Counted from the first letter of the stretch, positions 37,224 through 46,534 are shown. The stretch is DNA of 64,000 bases from Chryseobacterium tructae (GCF_030409875.1 NZ_JAUFQR010000003.1:744001-808000); one strand, 5' to 3'. Program-made: numbers and translations. Notes: generated from the sequence alone by a model not told the origin.

Positions 37224-37539
37224 AAATTTTGTTTTTATCAGTACAAAGTTAAACAATTCTTTAGTTTTGGTCAATATATAATAACTATGAGTAGATTAGG
37301 TATATAAAATTAACCAAATATTAATATTGCAATAATATTCATAAAAATGTGAATTAAAATTAGGAATAATGAAATATAATTATTAAATTTGAAATGATTC
37401 TGAAAAACAGACGACCATGAAAAAAACATTTAAGGCTTTCCCTCAAGCAATCAATCACTTAATACTGTCTGAAATATGATCGTATCTAAACTCTTTTTTT
37501 AAAGTTTTTTGAATCAATTGACTTTAATATCCAAAAAAT

Positions 37540-37570
37540 GAAGCCCGAGACTCAAAAAGTCCCGGGCTTC
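37540..37570 (-). terminator. Terminator after yqeY
   Basis: GAAGCCCGAGACT and AGTCCCGGGCTTC pair (one G-U type mismatch), and on the minus strand the hairpin is followed by six Ts. The 446-base stretch 37224-37669 otherwise holds no supported gene. Confidence 0.8.
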
Positions 37571-37669
37571 TTAATCAAATCGATATGCAAAGGTTGTATA
37601 TCCTTAGTTATGGAACGTAATACGTGTTTATAAGATCCGGAATTAACCCTGATCTAAACCTGTATCACA

Positions 37670-38116
37670 TTATGAAAGGAGCTTTTTAACCATCTCGGAA
37701 ATGCTTTTTCCGTCTGATTTTCCGGCTAATGCTTTTGAAGCAACTCCCATTACCTTTCCTAAATCTTTCATAGATTCGGCTCCGGTTTCTGAAATTATAT
37801 TCTTAATTTCTGTTTCTAATTCTTCTGCAGAAAGCTGTTTAGGTAAATACTTTTCAATTACTTTCATTTGAGCTTCTTCCACTTCCGCAAGATCCTGCCT
37901 TCCCTGGGCAGCAAACTGCTCAAAAGAATCTTTACGCTGTTTGATCATTCTCTGAAGAATAGCAATTTCCTGTTCTGCAGAAACTTCAGCACCTCTGGCT
38001 TCAGTTTGCAAAAGAAGAATTTGAGATTTTACAGCACGAAGAGAATCAAGGGCAACCCTATCTTTCTCTCTCATCGCTGTTTTTATGGCTTCGCTTATTG
38101 TATGTTCTAAACTCAT
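37670..38116 (-). CDS. GatB/YqeY domain-containing protein
   Basis: 148 residues. The YqeY fold has a helical N-terminal half (LEHTISEAIKTAMREKDRVALDSLRAVKS) and a C-terminal tRNA-binding-like domain with LGKVMGVASKALAGKSDGK. It resembles the tail of the GatB amidotransferase subunit. The family's role is not firmly set; it is often near division or translation genes. Here it follows ftsZ after 91 bases on the same strand and is probably the last gene of the dcw transcript. Confidence 0.92.
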   Translation of the reverse strand: MSLEHTISEAIKTAMREKDRVALDSLRAVKSQILLLQTEARGAEVSAEQEIAILQRMIKQRKDSFEQFAAQGRQDLAEVEEAQMKVIEKYLPKQLSAEELETEIKNIISETGAESMKDLGKVMGVASKALAGKSDGKSISEMVKKLLS

Positions 38117-38207
38117 GGTTTTAAATTTAACAATGTATCAATGTAACAGTTTACCAATGAAAAAGTAGTAATTGTTACATTGGTACATTTCTACATTGTT
38201 ATATTAT

Positions 38208-38863
38208 TTAGTCTACGTCTTTATTTAAAAATCTGTTTTCTCTGATTTGCATAGAACCATTGTTGTCAGACATATAGGTATTGATATTTTGGTCTGATGC
38301 ATTAGTTCCGTCAATAGAGATGTTTTTTCTCTTAAAAGCAGGAATAGATTCGAATTCGCTTGTGCTGTCAAAGCTTTGATAGCGAGAATTGAATTCTTTC
38401 AATTTATTTCTTCTTTCGATTACTCTGTCCTGATCGATCGTTTTGTTCACAAAAGTGAATTCTGATTCTTCAGTTTTAGGGGGTTCAATTTCTGTTTTGT
38501 TTTCAAAAGCAGGTTTTGTTTCCACTTTTGGTTCTTCTTTTTGGTAGAAGGTTTCAATTTTTTGAGCAGGTTCTGCTACAGCAGCATTTGTGGGCGTATT
38601 AAATTCTGCTTTAGGCTGTCCATAATCTGTCTTTGGTTCGTTTTTGATAGGCTCATTAACGAAGAAATTGAATTCTACTGGTTTCTCTTGTGAAGAGCCA
38701 CTGTTGAATACATTACCAGACTGAGGATCTTCTTTTTTGTTATCAAAATCAAAAGAGAAAGACTGAATTTCCAAATCGTTTGGATCTTCCTCTTCTTCAA
38801 TGGACAGTAGGCTGTATTCTTCTTGCTCCTCTTCGTTTCTCCACTCTTGCTCAGGAGTGTTGA
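38208..38863 (-). pseudogene. ftsZ: C-terminal tail of FtsZ, separated by a frameshift
   Basis: This frame reads on from the FtsZ body as NIINTPEQEWRNEEEQEEY, and its internal ATG (38774) gives the 188-residue frame. The text is acidic, low in complexity, with QEKPVEF, KEEPKVET repeats, and ends RENRFLNKDVD. Flavobacterial FtsZ has a long disordered linker and ends in a short conserved peptide that binds FtsA and other partners; the last residues here fit that. The break is at TTT 38869-38871, where one T (A on the coding strand) seems missing. Confidence 0.8.
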
Positions 38864-40111
38864 TTATATTTCTTCTTTATCAAAGAAATTGATCTCTGTT
38901 CTGATTTCCTCTTCCTGAATAATCATTTTTTTTTCGGTAGAAGTCACATTGAACGAAGTGTCATGGTCTTCATCATCCAATCTGAAAAGACTTTTTCTTC
39001 CGAAATCGTGTGTTGCCTCTGGGGCAGACTCTCTTTCTTCTCTTGTTTTAAAAGGAGAAGACTTTTGGGAGTCTAAATTATCATTAAGACTGATTCTGAT
39101 TTTTTCCGTAGGGCCTGCAAATTTCTTATTATCATTAGAGAATCCTGTTGCAATAACAAGAACACTTACTGCATCTCCTAATTCTTCATCAGCACCAACT
39201 CCGAAAATAATATCCGCTGTATTTCCGGCTTCTTTCTGGATATGATCCATAATGATACCGATTTCATCCATGGTTACTTCTTCTGCACCACTTCTGATCA
39301 ACAATAGTACATTTTTAGCACCTGTGATCTTGTTGTCATTCAATAACGGAGAATCTAATGCTTTTCTTACTGCTTCTTCGGCTTTATTTTCACCTGAAGC
39401 AGAACCTGTGGACATCAATGCTGTACCAGAGTTTTGAAGTACAGATTTAGCATCTCTAAAGTCAATGTTTACATCAAAATACCCGGTAATAACTTCTGCC
39501 ATACCTTTTGCAGCATTGGCTAGCACTTCATCAGCTTTAGAGAATCCCTGTTTGAATCCAAGGTTTCCAAATTGCTGTCTTAATTTATCATTGTTGATCA
39601 CAATCAGTGAGTCAACATTATTTTTTAATTTATCAAGTCCGTTTTCTGCCTGTTCTAGTCTTCTTTTTCCTTCGAAGCTGAAAGGAACGGTAACAATACC
39701 AACGGTTAAGATTCCCATGTCTTTTGCTACTTTAGCAATGACAGGAGCAGCTCCGGTTCCGGTACCACCTCCCATTCCGGCAGTGATGAACACCATTTTA
39801 GTGTTTTGTCCCATGGCAGCCTTGATGTCTTCAATACTTTCGATGGCTGATTTTTCTCCTACTTCAGGGTCGGCTCCAGCTCCTAATCCCTCGGTAATAG
39901 TAGTTCCTAATTGAACTTTATTAGCAACAGGGTTATTGTCCAGAGTTTGAGCATCTGTATTACAAATCACGAAATCAACTCCGTGGATTCCTTTTTCGTA
40001 CATGTGCTTTAGAGCGTTGTTTCCTCCGCCTCCTACACCGATTACTTTTATGATGGATGAATTTCCTTTTGGTAGGTCAAATGAAAATCCTTGTGTACCT
40101 ATATTTTCCAT
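38864..40111 (-). CDS. ftsZ: Cell division protein FtsZ, GTPase body
   Basis: 415 residues as written; about 634 if joined to the tail at 38208. The tubulin-like domain has GVGGGGNNALKHM at the N-terminus, the signature GGGTGTGAAPVIAK near residue 115 and the T7 loop region NVDFRDAKSVLQ-like text NIDFRDAKSVL. FtsZ forms the division ring at midcell. It is followed by yqeY and preceded by ftsA, the normal order. The visible reading frame stops at an early TAA just after FFDKEEI, losing the linker and terminal partner-binding peptide, which is not expected for a living strain. Confidence 0.95.
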   Translation of the reverse strand: MENIGTQGFSFDLPKGNSSIIKVIGVGGGGNNALKHMYEKGIHGVDFVICNTDAQTLDNNPVANKVQLGTTITEGLGAGADPEVGEKSAIESIEDIKAAMGQNTKMVFITAGMGGGTGTGAAPVIAKVAKDMGILTVGIVTVPFSFEGKRRLEQAENGLDKLKNNVDSLIVINNDKLRQQFGNLGFKQGFSKADEVLANAAKGMAEVITGYFDVNIDFRDAKSVLQNSGTALMSTGSASGENKAEEAVRKALDSPLLNDNKITGAKNVLLLIRSGAEEVTMDEIGIIMDHIQKEAGNTADIIFGVGADEELGDAVSVLVIATGFSNDNKKFAGPTEKIRISLNDNLDSQKSSPFKTREERESAPEATHDFGRKSLFRLDDEDHDTSFNVTSTEKKMIIQEEEIRTEINFFDKEEI

Positions 40112-40189
40112 AACTATATTTTTAATAATTGATTGATGATAATTGATAAGGAAAAGATCGTTTATCGCTTATCACTCATCATTTATAAT

Positions 40190-41575
40190 TTACTCTACTT
40201 CTTCAAAGAATTTTTTTACTTTTTCCATAAGCGATTGGCCAAAGGTCAATCTTGCTTTTCTGTTTTCCTGCTTTTCATTGGCAACCGGTTGTTCCTGAAC
40301 AGGAGCAGCAGTTGGTTGAATAGGTTGAACAGTTTCTGCTTGTGCAGGAGCTACTTCAGGCTTAGTCTGCTCTTTAATGATTTCTTCTATATCATCAACA
40401 GTCTGTTTTTTATCCCTGATCTTCAAACTTTCCATCAGTAAACCAATAGACGTAGCAAATTCGGGGCCTTTCAGATACTGATTTTTATCGTTGGCAATAT
40501 ATTCATTTGCAAAACCAATTCTACTGTCAAAACCTGTGGTATAATTGGCCAGCTGTCTAAGATGTTTTAAGTTTGATCCACCACCCGTCAGAACAATTCC
40601 GGCAATCAGCTTTTTCTTTTGTTCAAAGGCTCCGTAGGCTTTCAATTCGGTGTTTACCATTTCTAAAATTTCTTCTACTCTTGCATTGATGATTTGTGCA
40701 AGGGTTTTTAAGGAAATTTCCTTGTCTGGTCGCCCATGAAGTCCCGGAATTGTTACAAAAGTACTGTCTTTTTCTAATTCGGGAACAGCCGAACCGAATT
40801 TTACTTTCAATTGTTCAGCATGTTTTTCAATAATGGAGCATCCTTCTTTAATATCTTCCGTGATAATTCCGCCTCCGTAAGGGATTACGCAGGTATGACG
40901 GATGATATTGTCTTTGAAGATGGCAATATCTGTGGTACCCCCTCCGATATCTACAATAGCTACTCCTGCTTCTTTTTCTTCTTTGGTAAGAACAGCTTCT
41001 GAAGAGGCTAATGGTTCTAAAGTAAGGGCTTCCATTTCTAGTCCGGCTTCACGAACGCATCTTGCAATATTTCGGATGCTTCCCATTTGCCCAACTACAA
41101 CGTGGAAGTTAGCTTCTAAACGTTTTCCGTGCATTCCGACCGGCTCTTGAATTTCACCTTCGGAATCCACTTTATATTCTTGTGGAAGGACATGGATAAT
41201 TTCTTCTCCAGGAAGCATAACCAGTTTCTTGACCTGATCTTTTAATGCTTCAATATCATCATCTGTGATGAATTTATCCGGATGTTCACGCATAATATAA
41301 TCGGAGTGCTGCAGAGAACGGATGTGTTTTCCTGCAATACCTACCGTAACTTTGCGGATAGGAACCCCGGCACTGGATTGTGCCTCGGATACTGCAGCCT
41401 TGATTGAATTAATTGTCTGTGAAATATTATTCACAATACCTTTATGAACACCAAGACTTTTAGCTTTTCCTACACCGAGAACTTCTATCTTCCCGTGTGC
41501 ATTCCTTCTTCCGACAATCGCGACTATCTTTGTTGTCCCGATGTCCAGACCTACTGAATACTCTTGATTTTCCAT
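40190..41575 (-). CDS. ftsA: Cell division protein FtsA
   Basis: 461 residues, actin-like. ATP-binding motif GLDIGTTKIVAIVG at the N-terminus, phosphate-2 VAIVDIGGGTTDIAIF near 205, and adenosine loop LTGGGSNLKHL. It links FtsZ filaments to the membrane through a C-terminal amphipathic helix, here SLMEKVKKFFEEVE. A Pro/Gln/Ala-rich linker (about 405-440) precedes the helix. Order and orientation are those of the dcw cluster: ftsQ upstream, ftsZ 78 bases downstream. Confidence 0.96.
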   Translation of the reverse strand: MENQEYSVGLDIGTTKIVAIVGRRNAHGKIEVLGVGKAKSLGVHKGIVNNISQTINSIKAAVSEAQSSAGVPIRKVTVGIAGKHIRSLQHSDYIMREHPDKFITDDDIEALKDQVKKLVMLPGEEIIHVLPQEYKVDSEGEIQEPVGMHGKRLEANFHVVVGQMGSIRNIARCVREAGLEMEALTLEPLASSEAVLTKEEKEAGVAIVDIGGGTTDIAIFKDNIIRHTCVIPYGGGIITEDIKEGCSIIEKHAEQLKVKFGSAVPELEKDSTFVTIPGLHGRPDKEISLKTLAQIINARVEEILEMVNTELKAYGAFEQKKKLIAGIVLTGGGSNLKHLRQLANYTTGFDSRIGFANEYIANDKNQYLKGPEFATSIGLLMESLKIRDKKQTVDDIEEIIKEQTKPEVAPAQAETVQPIQPTAAPVQEQPVANEKQENRKARLTFGQSLMEKVKKFFEEVE

Positions 41576-41611
41576 TTTTATATCGATTTGATTTTTTCTA
41601 CTTTTTCCATA

Positions 41612-41655
41612 CAGGACTCCACCCTGCTTTGTGTTAAATTGCCCTTTTGGGGACT
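41612..41655 (-). repeat. Tandem-hairpin spacer element, copy in ftsA-ftsQ gap
   Basis: On the minus strand: CCC-CAAAA-GGG hairpin, linker AATTTAACACAAAG, then CAGG...CCTG hairpin. Related copies lie at 45182-45224 and 51122-51164. Stem letters differ among copies but pairing is kept. Confidence 0.6.
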
Positions 41656-41660
41656 CTTTT

Positions 41661-42638
41661 TTATTCTATTTTCACCTTTGGTTTCGGCTTTGGCTTGGAC
41701 TGTGCCGGGGCCGTTGTCTTTTTCTCTGTTTTCTTTGCTTCCTTGGCCTGTGTTTTTGGCTTTGTTCTCTCTTTCGGTTTTACCGGGGTAGGATTTGCCT
41801 TTTTTGCTTCGGCTATTTTTGGCTTTGCTTCTGTTTTTTTGGCAGCAGCTGTTAGTGCTGGAGCTTTTGCCATTTCTAATTTACCAGCCTTCAGAATACT
41901 ATCGTTTTCTTTGAAGTGTGGATTTAGAGTGGTTACAATCTGATTCTGATATTTTACAGAAACCATGTTATACTTCTGAGGATCCTGATAGACCAGATAT
42001 TTTTCCACAAAAGTTTTAAATCCTTTTACTTTAAAATCAATATTATCAAGATCTCCAATTTCCACTTTATAGTTTCCTTCACTGGTCAGTAGATTATAAC
42101 TTTCTTTACTTTTTGAAATTCCAATGAAGAATTTCTTGCTAAAATCATCATGATCAATTTTTCCAACTAATTCTGCCAGTTTTTCGTATTCATCCGATTG
42201 TACATTTCCTGTGACCAGCATACAAGGATGGGAATAGGTTCTTGAAATAGGAAATTCAACACCTTTTTCATCCACATAAAAGTCTTTTCCATCTTTATTG
42301 AGTCTGAAAACGGGAACTCTTTGCTTGATATCCAGATTCAGTTTTCCGTTTAGATTTAAATATACATTGGCACTGTCAACAGCTGAAAGTGAGTTAATTT
42401 TTTTTTCTAATGCCGGAATATTAAGATCTCCTACTTTTCCTGATGGATTCTCCTTTCTTACAATGTCTCTGATATCTTTTTCATCAACAAAGTAAACAGG
42501 AGTTTTTTCATTCATTTTTACAGAAATCTTATTGTCAGTAATCTGTTGGCCACCGAATCTCTTCAACGAGAAACTCAGTAACAACCCAAGGATGATTACC
42601 GTGATAACAATTTTTAATATTCTGTACTTATTTTTCAT
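41661..42638 (-). CDS. ftsQ: Cell division protein FtsQ
   Basis: 325 residues. One N-terminal membrane helix (about 9-27, IVITVIILGLLLSFSL), then a POTRA-like periplasmic domain (residues 40-115) and the beta domain ending near residue 245 with VTTLNPHF. From about 255 the protein has a Lys/Pro/Ala-rich tail (KKTEAKPKIAEAKKA, KPKPKPKVKIE), absent from most FtsQ proteins and probably disordered. FtsQ joins FtsL to the divisome. The gene lies between murC and ftsA as expected. Confidence 0.9.
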   Translation of the reverse strand: MKNKYRILKIVITVIILGLLLSFSLKRFGGQQITDNKISVKMNEKTPVYFVDEKDIRDIVRKENPSGKVGDLNIPALEKKINSLSAVDSANVYLNLNGKLNLDIKQRVPVFRLNKDGKDFYVDEKGVEFPISRTYSHPCMLVTGNVQSDEYEKLAELVGKIDHDDFSKKFFIGISKSKESYNLLTSEGNYKVEIGDLDNIDFKVKGFKTFVEKYLVYQDPQKYNMVSVKYQNQIVTTLNPHFKENDSILKAGKLEMAKAPALTAAAKKTEAKPKIAEAKKANPTPVKPKERTKPKTQAKEAKKTEKKTTAPAQSKPKPKPKVKIE

Positions 42639-42644
42639 ACATTT

Positions 42645-42700
42645 TTTGTATTCATGTATTTATGTACAATGTATTCATGAATACGTAAATACATTATTAC
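42645..42700. repeat. Spacer repeat TGTATTCATGTATT, ftsQ-murC gap
   Basis: TGTATTCATGTATTTATGTA is followed by ATGTATTCATGAATAC. A similar copy at 46471-46505 lies before ftsW. AT-rich and repetitive; no other feature seen in this 65-base gap. Confidence 0.5.
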
Positions 42701-42703
42701 TTT

Positions 42704-44062
42704 TTACAATTTATTTATCCATTCGCAGATCGGATCATATAGGGTATCTATATTTCCGGCTCCTACTGTGAGAAGGATGTCAAAGTCTTTTTCTTTTATT
42801 TTTTCAAAAGCATCAGATAAAGTAGATACCTCTTTTTTATCTAATGTTACTTTTTCCAACAGCCATTTTGAAGTGATTCCTTCAAAATTCTCCTGAAGCT
42901 CTCTTGCCGGATAAATATCCAATAAGATCAACTCGTCTGCACTGCTCAGGCTTTCTGCAAATCCATCCGCAAAATCCCTTGTTCTGCTAAACAGGTGTGG
43001 CTGGAAGACTACTAACAGTTTTTTATTAGGATAAAATGTTTTGATAGAGCTCATTACCGCATTTATTTCTGTTGGATGGTGAGCATAATCGTCTATATAA
43101 ATTTTACCATTTTCGTAAAAATGTTTGGTATATCTTCTTTTAATTCCCTTAAAATTGGCAATTGCCTTTTTCAGCGTATCAAAATCTGCGCCCAAATTGT
43201 GTAAAATAGCTAATGCTACTGTAGCATTTTCTACATTATGAATTCCCGGGATCTCCCAAACGAAATCTTTTATAGTCTCTGTTGGGGTATGGAAGTCAAA
43301 ATAGATCTTATCATGATCCATTCTCAGGTTATCCGAGTAATAATCTGCCTTTTCATTTACGGCATAGGTTTGATGTCCTCTTCCGATTTCCACTCCTTTT
43401 CTTACGAACAGCTGTCTGTCTTCAGGAACCAAAGCTGCAAATTGTCTGAAACCTTCTTCAATATGGCTTTTATCTCCATAAATATCCAGGTGGTCTGCAT
43501 CAGTAGAAGTTACCACGGCCCAATCCGGAGATAGGTTCAGAAAGCTTCTGTCATATTCATCTGCTTCCACCACTGAATAGGTAGAACCATTATAGAGGAA
43601 GTTTGACTTAAAGTTCTCAGAAATGCCTCCTAAAAAGCATGAAAAAGGAAGGTTTACTTCCTTACATAAGTGAGAAACCAGGGTAGAAGTTGTCGTCTTC
43701 CCATGGGTTCCTGCTACTGCGATACAATCTGTATTTTCGGTGATTAATCCTAAAACTTTGGCACGTTTCAACACTTCAAACTGATTTTGATTGAAGTAAT
43801 CTAAAATTCCAAGCGTTTTGATAGCTGGAGTATAGATGACCAATGTATCTTCTTTTTGAAGGGAAGTTATTCTTTCGTCAATATGATCTTCAAAAACAAT
43901 ATCAATTCCTTCTTTCGTCAGATTTTGGGTAAGCTTGGTGTTGGTTTTATCATACCCCAATACTTTTTTCCCGGACGCATTGAAATAACGCGCTAATGCA
44001 CTCATTCCGATACCCCCGATTCCAACGAAGTAAAAGTTTTGATAGGTTTCTAAATTCTTCAT
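42704..44062 (-). CDS. murC: UDP-N-acetylmuramate--L-alanine ligase MurC
   Basis: 452 residues of a Mur ligase. N-terminal Rossmann motif FVGIGGIGMSALARYF, ATP P-loop AGTHGKTTTSTLVSH near residue 115, middle-domain VVEADEYDRSFL, and C-terminal DDYAHHPTEINAV near 320. It adds the first amino acid to UDP-MurNAc in the cytoplasm. It follows murG by 6 bases on the minus strand. Nothing unusual is seen. Confidence 0.97.
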   Translation of the reverse strand: MKNLETYQNFYFVGIGGIGMSALARYFNASGKKVLGYDKTNTKLTQNLTKEGIDIVFEDHIDERITSLQKEDTLVIYTPAIKTLGILDYFNQNQFEVLKRAKVLGLITENTDCIAVAGTHGKTTTSTLVSHLCKEVNLPFSCFLGGISENFKSNFLYNGSTYSVVEADEYDRSFLNLSPDWAVVTSTDADHLDIYGDKSHIEEGFRQFAALVPEDRQLFVRKGVEIGRGHQTYAVNEKADYYSDNLRMDHDKIYFDFHTPTETIKDFVWEIPGIHNVENATVALAILHNLGADFDTLKKAIANFKGIKRRYTKHFYENGKIYIDDYAHHPTEINAVMSSIKTFYPNKKLLVVFQPHLFSRTRDFADGFAESLSSADELILLDIYPARELQENFEGITSKWLLEKVTLDKKEVSTLSDAFEKIKEKDFDILLTVGAGNIDTLYDPICEWINKL

Positions 44063-44068
44063 TTTTCT

Positions 44069-45172
44069 TTATATGTTTATCACTTTAAATATCTCATCTA
44101 CAATCTCTTTGGTAGCATCTGGCTTAGCAAAATATTTCAGATTGTCGGACATTTCCTTTCTAACATTTTCATTTTCGCAGATTTCTGATAATGTATTCCA
44201 GAATTTTTCCTGCATTTCAGAGTCTTTTACCATTCTGGCCGCATTTTTTTCAACCAGATTCATGGCATTTTTGGTCTGGTGGTCTTCCGCTGCAAAAGGG
44301 AATGGTACCAATAAGACCGGTTTTTGTGCTACTGCCAACTCTGAAATGGCAATGGCACCGGCTCTTGAAACGATGATATCTGCTGCAGAATAAGCTAGTT
44401 CCATGTCTTTGATAAATTCACGGATCAGAATATTTCTGGTTACAGTATCTTTTGTTTTTTCAATAATATCTTTATAATCAAGCTTTCCTGTCTGCCAGAT
44501 GAGCTGATAGTCTTTGTCTACAATTTCTTTTAAATGAGATTCCCAAGCATTGTTTAATGTTCTGGAGCCTAAAGATCCGCCTACCGAAAGAATGGTAAGT
44601 TTATCTTTATGTAATCCCATTTTTTGTTTTGCCTGAGAGGTTTCCTGCATTCCCGTAATAATCGTGGAACGAATTGGATTTCCCAGGAATTTTATTTTTT
44701 CTGCAGGAAATCCTGCTACTTTCGGATACGCTGTAAATATCGCTTTAGCTGCTTTACTTAAAATTTTGTTGGTTACTCCGGCATAGGCATTCTGTTCTTG
44801 AATAAAAACAGGAACTCCCAATTTGGTAGCTTCATATAAAGCAGGGCCACTTGCAAATCCTCCTGTTCCTATAGCAACATCCGGCTTGAAGTCTTTGATG
44901 ATGTCTTTAGATCTGGACAAGCTTTTCAGAATCTTAAAAGGAAGTCCTAAGTTGGATAATAGGTTTCCTCTGTTGAATCCGGCGATATCAATTCCTTCAA
45001 TTTTGTAGCCTGCTTGTGGAACTTTTTCCATTTCCATTTTTCCGTTGGCTCCAATGAACAAAAATTCTGCATCAGGAAATCTTTTTTTGATTTCATCAGC
45101 GATGGCGATGGCAGGGAAGATATGTCCTCCTGTTCCTCCGCCTGATAGTAATACTTTTAATTTTTTGCTCAT
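44069..45172 (-). CDS. murG: UDP-GlcNAc transferase MurG (lipid II synthase)
   Basis: 367 residues, GT28 fold. Conserved LLSGGGTGGHIFPAIAIAD at the N-terminus, GTGGFASGPAL near 100, VGGSLGSRTLN near 193 and the C-terminal SRAGAIAISELAVAQKPVLLVPFP nucleotide site. It adds GlcNAc to lipid I at the inner face of the membrane. Placed between ftsW and murC, 6 bases before the latter. Confidence 0.97.
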   Translation of the reverse strand: MSKKLKVLLSGGGTGGHIFPAIAIADEIKKRFPDAEFLFIGANGKMEMEKVPQAGYKIEGIDIAGFNRGNLLSNLGLPFKILKSLSRSKDIIKDFKPDVAIGTGGFASGPALYEATKLGVPVFIQEQNAYAGVTNKILSKAAKAIFTAYPKVAGFPAEKIKFLGNPIRSTIITGMQETSQAKQKMGLHKDKLTILSVGGSLGSRTLNNAWESHLKEIVDKDYQLIWQTGKLDYKDIIEKTKDTVTRNILIREFIKDMELAYSAADIIVSRAGAIAISELAVAQKPVLLVPFPFAAEDHQTKNAMNLVEKNAARMVKDSEMQEKFWNTLSEICENENVRKEMSDNLKYFAKPDATKEIVDEIFKVINI

Positions 45173-45181
45173 TTTAATTAA

Positions 45182-45224
45182 TAGGACTGCGTCCGATTTT
45201 TTGTTAAATCGTCCTTTTGGGACT
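45182..45224 (-). repeat. Tandem-hairpin spacer element, copy in murG-ftsW gap
   Basis: On the minus strand: GTCC-CAAAA-GGAC hairpin, linker GATTTAACAAAAAATC, then GGAC-GCA-GTCC hairpin. It fills most of the 56-base gap between the ftsW stop and the murG start. Confidence 0.65.
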
Positions 45225-45228
45225 TGGT

Positions 45229-46464
45229 TTATGCAATATCGTTTATTTCCGCTACGCTTTGCTTTTTGCCCATTCCTTCTTCATCATAAATCTGAATTCT
45301 TGAGCTTATATTTAAAATAATTCCTAACTGTAAATAGGTTACCAACATTGATGTTCCTCCGTAACTGATTAATGGCAATGGCTGCCCGGTTACCGGGATC
45401 AGATTGACAGCAACAGCAATATTTACTGATAACTGTATAAAAATCATTACTCCGAGACTGAGCACCATCAATGATCCGAAGAAGGCCGGCATTTTACTGG
45501 CGATCATCACGATCCTTATCATCATAATGAGATAGAGACTGATCAGGAAGGCTGCTCCAATTACTCCATATTCTTCTACAATAACTGCGAAGATAAAGTC
45601 AGAGGCAGATTGTGGAAGCATTTGTTTTAAGGCACTTTTTCCTGGCCCCATTCCGGTAATTCCACCGTGTACAATAGCTGCTTTGGCCTGCATTACCTGA
45701 TAATTTTTGGCTTTTACACTTTCGTCATCGGTATCAGCTGATTTTGCCTTGCTTGATGTAAATGTTTCAATACGGCTCATCCATGTGTGAACACGGTTTC
45801 CGCCGATCATATTGGTATTCAATGCAATCAATAGAAAGAAGACAATGGCTACAAATGATGCCGAAATAAATCCTGCAATGTATTTCCAGTGAAGCTGACC
45901 AACAATCAAGACAATGACTGAAACCATCAGAATCATTAATGCTGTGGAACCATTATCTTTGGCTACTAACACAACAAGAAGAATGGGTCCGAAAATGTAC
46001 ATGATATTCTCTATAGGAAGCCTTTCTCTTGTAATCTTCTTGGTGAGATATCTGCATAAATAGATAATCAACATCAAGAAGGCGAATGATGAGGGCTGGA
46101 ATGAGATGGGTGTTCCCGGAATTTTAAGCCATCTGGAAGCACTGGCTCCATCAATGGTTTGTCCGGTAAACATAGTAACAATCAACAACACAATCATCAG
46201 CCCCAGCAAAATACTGCTGAGCTTTCCGATGTATTCATATTTTATTGTTCCTACAAGCCGCATAATGGCTAATCCCAGAACTACAAAGAACATATGTTTG
46301 ATAACGTGACCTGTAGTGGTTCCGTTATTCACAATGTATTCCAGGTTTGAACTTGCAGAGTAAACAGGGAAAATAGAGAAAATGGAGATCACAAGAATGA
46401 CCATCCAAAGTACTTTATCACCCTTTAGAAATTCAAATCTGCTTTCTGTATTCTGCTCGTCCAT
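45229..46464 (-). CDS. ftsW: Peptidoglycan glycosyltransferase FtsW
   Basis: 411 residues from ATG 46464 (MDEQNTESRF). The ATG at 46479 is rejected as start because it belongs to a spacer repeat also found, untranslated, after ftsQ. About ten membrane helices of the SEDS family, with the LSYGGTSM region read here as LISYGGTSMLVTYLQLG near the end and GMGPGKSALKQMLPQSASDF before it. FtsW polymerises septal glycan with its class B PBP partner. The short C-terminal tail is basic. The neighbours murG and murD confirm identity. Confidence 0.93.
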   Translation of the reverse strand: MDEQNTESRFEFLKGDKVLWMVILVISIFSIFPVYSASSNLEYIVNNGTTTGHVIKHMFFVVLGLAIMRLVGTIKYEYIGKLSSILLGLMIVLLIVTMFTGQTIDGASASRWLKIPGTPISFQPSSFAFLMLIIYLCRYLTKKITRERLPIENIMYIFGPILLVVLVAKDNGSTALMILMVSVIVLIVGQLHWKYIAGFISASFVAIVFFLLIALNTNMIGGNRVHTWMSRIETFTSSKAKSADTDDESVKAKNYQVMQAKAAIVHGGITGMGPGKSALKQMLPQSASDFIFAVIVEEYGVIGAAFLISLYLIMMIRIVMIASKMPAFFGSLMVLSLGVMIFIQLSVNIAVAVNLIPVTGQPLPLISYGGTSMLVTYLQLGIILNISSRIQIYDEEGMGKKQSVAEINDIA

Positions 46465-46470
46465 AATTAT

Positions 46471-46512
46471 TGTATTCATGTATTGATGTAAGATGTATTC
46501 ATGATGGAATGA
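46471..46512. repeat. Spacer repeat TGTATTCATGTATT, ftsW-murD gap
   Basis: TGTATTCATGTATTGATGTA followed by GATGTATTCATGATGG, similar to 42645-42700. It overlaps the rejected upstream ftsW start. Confidence 0.5.
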
Positions 46513-46534
46513 TCATGAATATTATACCTACTTT

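Noticed and set aside
37417..37479. 20-codon frame with a TAAATTTG box upstream and a hairpin downstream
   Set aside because: No -33 element is seen, and the hairpin has its T run on the minus strand, so it belongs to yqeY rather than to this frame.
38949..39914. Three long plus-strand frames opposite ftsZ
   Set aside because: Antisense shadows; the translated text is Ser/Pro-rich with no family resemblance, whereas the minus strand gives FtsZ.
41564..41943. Plus-strand Phe/Cys/Gly-rich frames opposite ftsQ
   Set aside because: They are the reverse complement of the Lys/Pro-rich FtsQ tail, a low-complexity artefact.
46465..46479. Upstream ATG of ftsW
   Set aside because: The ATG is part of a TGTATTCATGTATT spacer repeat that also occurs untranslated after ftsQ.
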